From the NCBI GenBank assembly GCA_040510375.1, contig JBEVJC010000012.1, forward strand, positions 62,001 through 126,000: 64,000 nucleotides of DNA. Reading direction: 5' to 3'. Both the position numbers and the translations under genes were made by a program. This document shows positions 60,572-64,000 of the stretch, piece after piece. Every line of letters begins with the position of its first letter. Position 1 is the stretch's first letter. This DNA comes from JBEVJC01 sp040510375 (GTDB lineage Bacteria > Bacteroidota > Bacteroidia > Chitinophagales > Chitinophagaceae). Under the pieces are notes generated by a model. It saw nothing but the letters and a program-made list of their open reading frames with translations. It was not told the DNA's origin and did not search any database.

Positions 60572-63385
60572 ATGAGCCGCTTATTAGTATGTTTATTATT
60601 TTTCATTGGCGTACCCGCTTTAGTCTTGTCCCAGTCCACATTAAAAGGTCGAATTATCGACTCCCTTTCCAGGCAACCGCTGGGATTTGCCACTGTTACC
60701 GTTTTCATGGCTAAAGATACCATTTTACAAAACTACCGGATCAGTACTCCTGAAGGGGACTTCAAAGTACCGGCACTCCCAGCCGAGCAGGATCTCCGCC
60801 TCATCGTTTCTTTCACCGGATACCGGGTATATCGTCGTGAATTCCGGATCAGGTCAGGAGAAAACAGTTTTGATATCGGGACCATTGAACTTGTATCGGA
60901 CCCCACCTCGCTTGACGAGGTCCTGGTGGTGGCCGAACGCCCGCCGGTAGTGGTTCGCCGCGACACTATCGAGTTTAATGCAGCCTCCTTCAAAACGCTG
61001 CCCAATGCCCTGGTGGAGGATCTCCTGAAAAAACTTCCGGGTGTGCAGGTGGACCGCGACGGTAATATCATGGTTAACGGTAAACCGGTAAACAGGATCC
61101 AGGTAGATGGAAAAACGTTTTTCGGGGACGATCCAAAGATGGCCACGCGTAACCTGCCCGCCAATGTAATTGACAAGGTGCAGGTTACTGATGATAAAGA
61201 TGAGCTGGCCCGTAATGGCGACGACAATATGAACAATGTGGGTAAGGTGATCAATATCACCCTAAAAAAAGGGGTCAAGAAAGGATGGTTTGGGAAAGTT
61301 TATGGAGGTGGGGGAACTGATGAACGATATGAAATAGGTGGTATCGCAAATATTTACCGGGATACACTGCAACTTAGTGTTTTGGGTTATATGAACAACC
61401 TGAACAAGGCAGGGTTCAGTTTTTCGGAACTGCTGCAGTCGGGCGGATTTGAAAGAAGCCGCAGTAACAGCGCCAGCTCCAGCACAAGTATCTGGAACTA
61501 TGGTTCGGGTGGCAGCGGGATCCAGATAAATGGAATCAGTTTTGGCGGGGCGCAGGGGCAGGGTGGTATCAGTACCAGTAAGGGTGCCGGCTTTAATCTC
61601 AATCATTCACCCAATACCAAACGTTCTTTTTTCCTCCAGTATTTTTATGGGAATGTAATCGTTGATCGCGTGAGTAATACCTTACTTGAACAGTTTCGCG
61701 ACGATACTATAATCAGCACACAAACTGATCTCCGGGCAAGGATCAATTCAGATGCACATAATATCGGACTGGGTGCCAGGCTCAAGCCCGATTCGGTCAC
61801 CAATATCCTTCTCAACGCCAGTTACACGCTTGGTCTTTCAAATGATCATCGGAGCAGCGGGATCCTTGGCGTGAATAATATGTTGGGACAACTCAGCGAA
61901 GGTCAGATCGGCCAGCAGAACGGTACCAATACCTATTACTATCGTCACTCGGCTTCGGTGACACGGCTCTCCCGGAAGAAGGCAGGCCGCCGTTACACTT
62001 TATCACATAACCTTGACATGAATAACCGGTACAATGATTACAGTACCGAAACCGAACAGCGGTTCTTCTATCCATTTGTTTATGATAGTGCCGCTTCACA
62101 GTTGAGAGTAGAAAAAATCCCGCGGACAGATGCCAATATCGCGTTTAATTACAGCGACCCATTCACCAAAAAAATTACCTTACGTACTTCTGCGAGGTAT
62201 GAAGTTGGACTACTCCGGAATGCAATCAACACGTATAATAAATTACAGGGGCAGGGATATGATGACCTGATTGGTTCACTAAGCAGTAAGATAAGGCGGT
62301 TGAGCAACCGGGCCTTTGTTTCGGCAGGACTTGAATTTAAATGGAAACAGCTCCTGATAACACCTTCCGCACGGATCCTGCACCAGGATGTAAAAAACGA
62401 CCTGGCTTCGCTAAACTCGCCAATCCGCCAGCAACAGACCAATTTATTACCGGGCCTGCAGCTTCAATATAAAACATCAAATATTTCCTTTAACCAGGAT
62501 GTGACACTTCCGTCTTATACTTTCCTGATTCCGGTGACAGATAATACCAATCCATATTTTATTGTGCGTGGAAATCCCGATCTGCGACCTGCAAGACGGA
62601 ATAATCTTGGTATAAACTATCAGTACAACAATACACGCCGCTATTTTAATGTTTATATTTATTCCAATGCTTCGTTGGTCAATGATGATGTGGTTCAGCA
62701 GATAACCGTTGATGAAAAAGGTGCACAAACGGTAACACCTGTAAATGCCGATGGTGGACGCAGCGTGTATTTCAACTTCAATGTGAACAAACAATACAAG
62801 AACAACCAGAAACTGATTATTTCATGGAATGCAGGTGGAAACTATAATTACAACCGGAACCGCCTGATTTATAATGCGGAGTCGAGCTGGCAAAGTACAT
62901 TCTACCTCAACAACTGGATCGGCGTTACATTGAACTGGAATGACATCATTGAGTTCAACCCCAGTTTCAGTACGGGTCATAATTTTACGCGTTATACCAG
63001 TACGGCCTTCCCCAAACTGAAGATCGTTACCAGTTACATGGACAATGAACTGGTGATCCGTTGGCCCAGGCATATTATCTGGGAAACCCAACTGAATGTG
63101 AGTTATAATAACAGTGTGCCTGCCGGCGTTCCCAAACAGATCATCAGGTGGAATGGCGCAGTGAATATTACACTGGGGAAAACCGAGGCATCAGTGTTTA
63201 AGATAAGTGTTTTTGATATCCTGGATCAGAACCAGGGAGTCAATGTGAATGCCAGTCGCAATATTATCACTACCACCCGGCAGAATGTATTGCAGCAATA
63301 TGTGATGGCTACTTTTACTTATAATGTCCGTCCAAACGGTGTAAAGAAAAAAGTAGGAGGCCGCGAACGCTTTAATATTTTCTGA
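60572..63385 (+). CDS. TonB-receptor-like outer-membrane protein with carboxypeptidase-regulatory head
   Basis: A 937-aa outer-membrane protein. It starts with a signal peptide (ending near VLSQ). A carboxypeptidase-regulatory-like domain follows (about 20-110, LKGRIIDSLSRQPLGFATVT, AEQDLRLIVSFTGYRVYRREF). Next come a TonB-box/plug part (VVVRRDTIEFNAASFKTLPN, LLKKLPGVQVDRDGNIMVNG) and a long beta-barrel. No SusD partner follows. The pattern fits OMP_b-brl_3 or SusC-like proteins that bind and import large ligands. The substrate is not indicated. Confidence 0.88.
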   Translation: MSRLLVCLLFFIGVPALVLSQSTLKGRIIDSLSRQPLGFATVTVFMAKDTILQNYRISTPEGDFKVPALPAEQDLRLIVSFTGYRVYRREFRIRSGENSFDIGTIELVSDPTSLDEVLVVAERPPVVVRRDTIEFNAASFKTLPNALVEDLLKKLPGVQVDRDGNIMVNGKPVNRIQVDGKTFFGDDPKMATRNLPANVIDKVQVTDDKDELARNGDDNMNNVGKVINITLKKGVKKGWFGKVYGGGGTDERYEIGGIANIYRDTLQLSVLGYMNNLNKAGFSFSELLQSGGFERSRSNSASSSTSIWNYGSGGSGIQINGISFGGAQGQGGISTSKGAGFNLNHSPNTKRSFFLQYFYGNVIVDRVSNTLLEQFRDDTIISTQTDLRARINSDAHNIGLGARLKPDSVTNILLNASYTLGLSNDHRSSGILGVNNMLGQLSEGQIGQQNGTNTYYYRHSASVTRLSRKKAGRRYTLSHNLDMNNRYNDYSTETEQRFFYPFVYDSAASQLRVEKIPRTDANIAFNYSDPFTKKITLRTSARYEVGLLRNAINTYNKLQGQGYDDLIGSLSSKIRRLSNRAFVSAGLEFKWKQLLITPSARILHQDVKNDLASLNSPIRQQQTNLLPGLQLQYKTSNISFNQDVTLPSYTFLIPVTDNTNPYFIVRGNPDLRPARRNNLGINYQYNNTRRYFNVYIYSNASLVNDDVVQQITVDEKGAQTVTPVNADGGRSVYFNFNVNKQYKNNQKLIISWNAGGNYNYNRNRLIYNAESSWQSTFYLNNWIGVTLNWNDIIEFNPSFSTGHNFTRYTSTAFPKLKIVTSYMDNELVIRWPRHIIWETQLNVSYNNSVPAGVPKQIIRWNGAVNITLGKTEASVFKISVFDILDQNQGVNVNASRNIITTTRQNVLQQYVMATFTYNVRPNGVKKKVGGRERFNIF

Positions 63386-63387
63386 TC

Positions 63388-64000
63388 CTAACCAAATTTT
63401 TCAATTACACCGAGGCCAAACAGGGCGAGGTCATATTTTACGGGATCATTTTTATCCATTTTCCGCAGGGCTGCCGTGAGCTCCTCGGCTGCCTGCCAGT
63501 CGGTCTGGGTGCGCGTCAGCAGCCGGAGTTGCCTGGCCACGCGGGCAACATGCAGGTCAACCGGGCAGATCAGTATCGAAGGGGAAATATTTTTCCAGAT
63601 ACCCAGGTCAACGCCCCTGCCATCTGAACGAACCATCCAGCGCAAAAACATATTCAGGCGTTTGCAGGTGGAGTTACGGGCTGGTGTTGAAATATGTTTG
63701 CGGGTGCGTTTGGGCGCGTCTTCGAGAGAGAAAAAATAATCGTGGAAACCCATCAGCATTTCCCTGATCGTTTTTCCATGGATAGTAAATGCCGACTCCA
63801 GGCTTTCGTACCGGCTGTAATGGTATTTGAAAAATTCAACGAAGTAGAGCAGGTCCGTTGGGTTGAAAGTGCGATGTTTAAAATCAAGCAGGCTGCGAAG
63901 ATCATCATCGTTATGGTTCATACAAAAATCGTAAGGACTCATTTTCATCAGCTGCATTAGTTCAGTTGACTTACGGATGATCATGGGCCGGTTACCCCAT
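63388..64000 (-). CDS. TIGR02757-family protein, 5' end beyond the window
   Basis: The C-terminal part of a TIGR02757 protein (Bacteroidota-specific, function unknown). At least 204 codons are open to the window edge. The frame continues upstream of the ATG at 63984 through WGNRPMIIRKS, which matches the family's conserved region, so the true start lies outside. Typical motifs: SPYDFCMNHNDDDL, DLLYFVEFF, RLNMFLRWMVRSDGRGVDLG. It converges on the barrel gene, with 2 bp between the stops. Confidence 0.88.
   Translation of the reverse strand, partial: WGNRPMIIRKSTELMQLMKMSPYDFCMNHNDDDLRSLLDFKHRTFNPTDLLYFVEFFKYHYSRYESLESAFTIHGKTIREMLMGFHDYFFSLEDAPKRTRKHISTPARNSTCKRLNMFLRWMVRSDGRGVDLGIWKNISPSILICPVDLHVARVARQLRLLTRTQTDWQAAEELTAALRKMDKNDPVKYDLALFGLGVIEKFG

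Noticed and set aside
1..64000. Insertion sequences, prophage, integrase, rRNA genes
   Set aside because: I looked for transposase DDE motifs, long terminal inverted repeats, phage structural genes and rRNA segments and saw none. The only tRNA-like fold I found is the one at 12958-13128.

Overview
The window is a stretch of ordinary chromosome from a Bacteroidota bacterium, most likely family Chitinophagaceae or a close relative. Three things point there. Several starts are preceded by the Bacteroidota sigma pattern TTTG-N19-21-TAnnTTTG. One secreted protein ends in a type IX secretion (T9SS) sorting domain. Many genes belong to Bacteroidota families (DUF3078, DUF5522, TIGR02757, a SusC-like barrel with a carboxypeptidase-regulatory head, TamB/TamA-like pairs, LptC). 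I see no insertion sequence, prophage, integrase, CRISPR array or rRNA gene. Family assignments come from reading motifs, not from searches.

Layout. 0-5 kb: LigD (end-joining ligase/polymerase), a DUF748 and a DUF4142 envelope protein, then a DUF3606 micro-protein. 5-12.7 kb: a cytoplasmic alpha-amylase, a receiver-only response regulator, a T9SS cargo with two PA14-like modules, an alkyltransferase-like DNA repair protein, DUF5522 with trmB, a TonB-like lipoprotein and a DUF3078 protein. 12.9-13.2 kb: an intergenic region with a tRNA-like RNA on the minus strand that has its own promoter and terminator. 13.3-19.4 kb: an Lrp/AsnC regulator, an orphan oligopeptide-type ABC permease, a GT2 glycosyltransferase, an alpha/beta hydrolase, and a MarR regulator followed by a long acyl-CoA dehydrogenase. 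19.4-24.2 kb: an unassigned membrane protein and the oxidative pentose phosphate operon gnd-zwf-pgl. 24.4-34.5 kb: a 2-oxoacid:ferredoxin oxidoreductase beta subunit without its alpha partner, a JmjC/cupin protein, a Sua5/YciO protein, rnhB, ctaA, a membrane patatin, a lipid kinase and fabH. 34.6-42.1 kb: a giant TamB-like protein and its TamA/BamA-like partner. 43.5-49.3 kb: typA, meaB and three glycosyltransferases. 49.3-52.7 kb: a LON-domain protein, coaX, an outer-membrane protein and lptC, tightly packed with the two glycosyltransferases before them. 53-64 kb: an HSDL2-like SDR, lysS, envelope proteins, a flavin reductase with a fumarylacetoacetate hydrolase-family enzyme, a fatty-acid hydroxylase, a large TonB-receptor-like barrel and a TIGR02757 gene cut by the window edge.

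Two observations stand out. First, positions 12958-13128 (minus) fold by eye into a complete class II tRNA: acceptor stem, Leu-like D arm, 5+7+5 anticodon arm, canonical T arm. The variable region, however, is about 98 nt and itself forms a nested, multi-segment hairpin. A Bacteroidota-type promoter lies upstream and a strong intrinsic terminator downstream, so this looks like a dedicated RNA gene and not a decayed tRNA. Second, four unrelated genes (pgl, a small secreted basic protein, the TamA-like gene and the fatty-acid hydroxylase) are each followed, 36-82 nt further on, by a second copy of their own last codons plus stop codon. In pgl the two copies differ only at synonymous sites.
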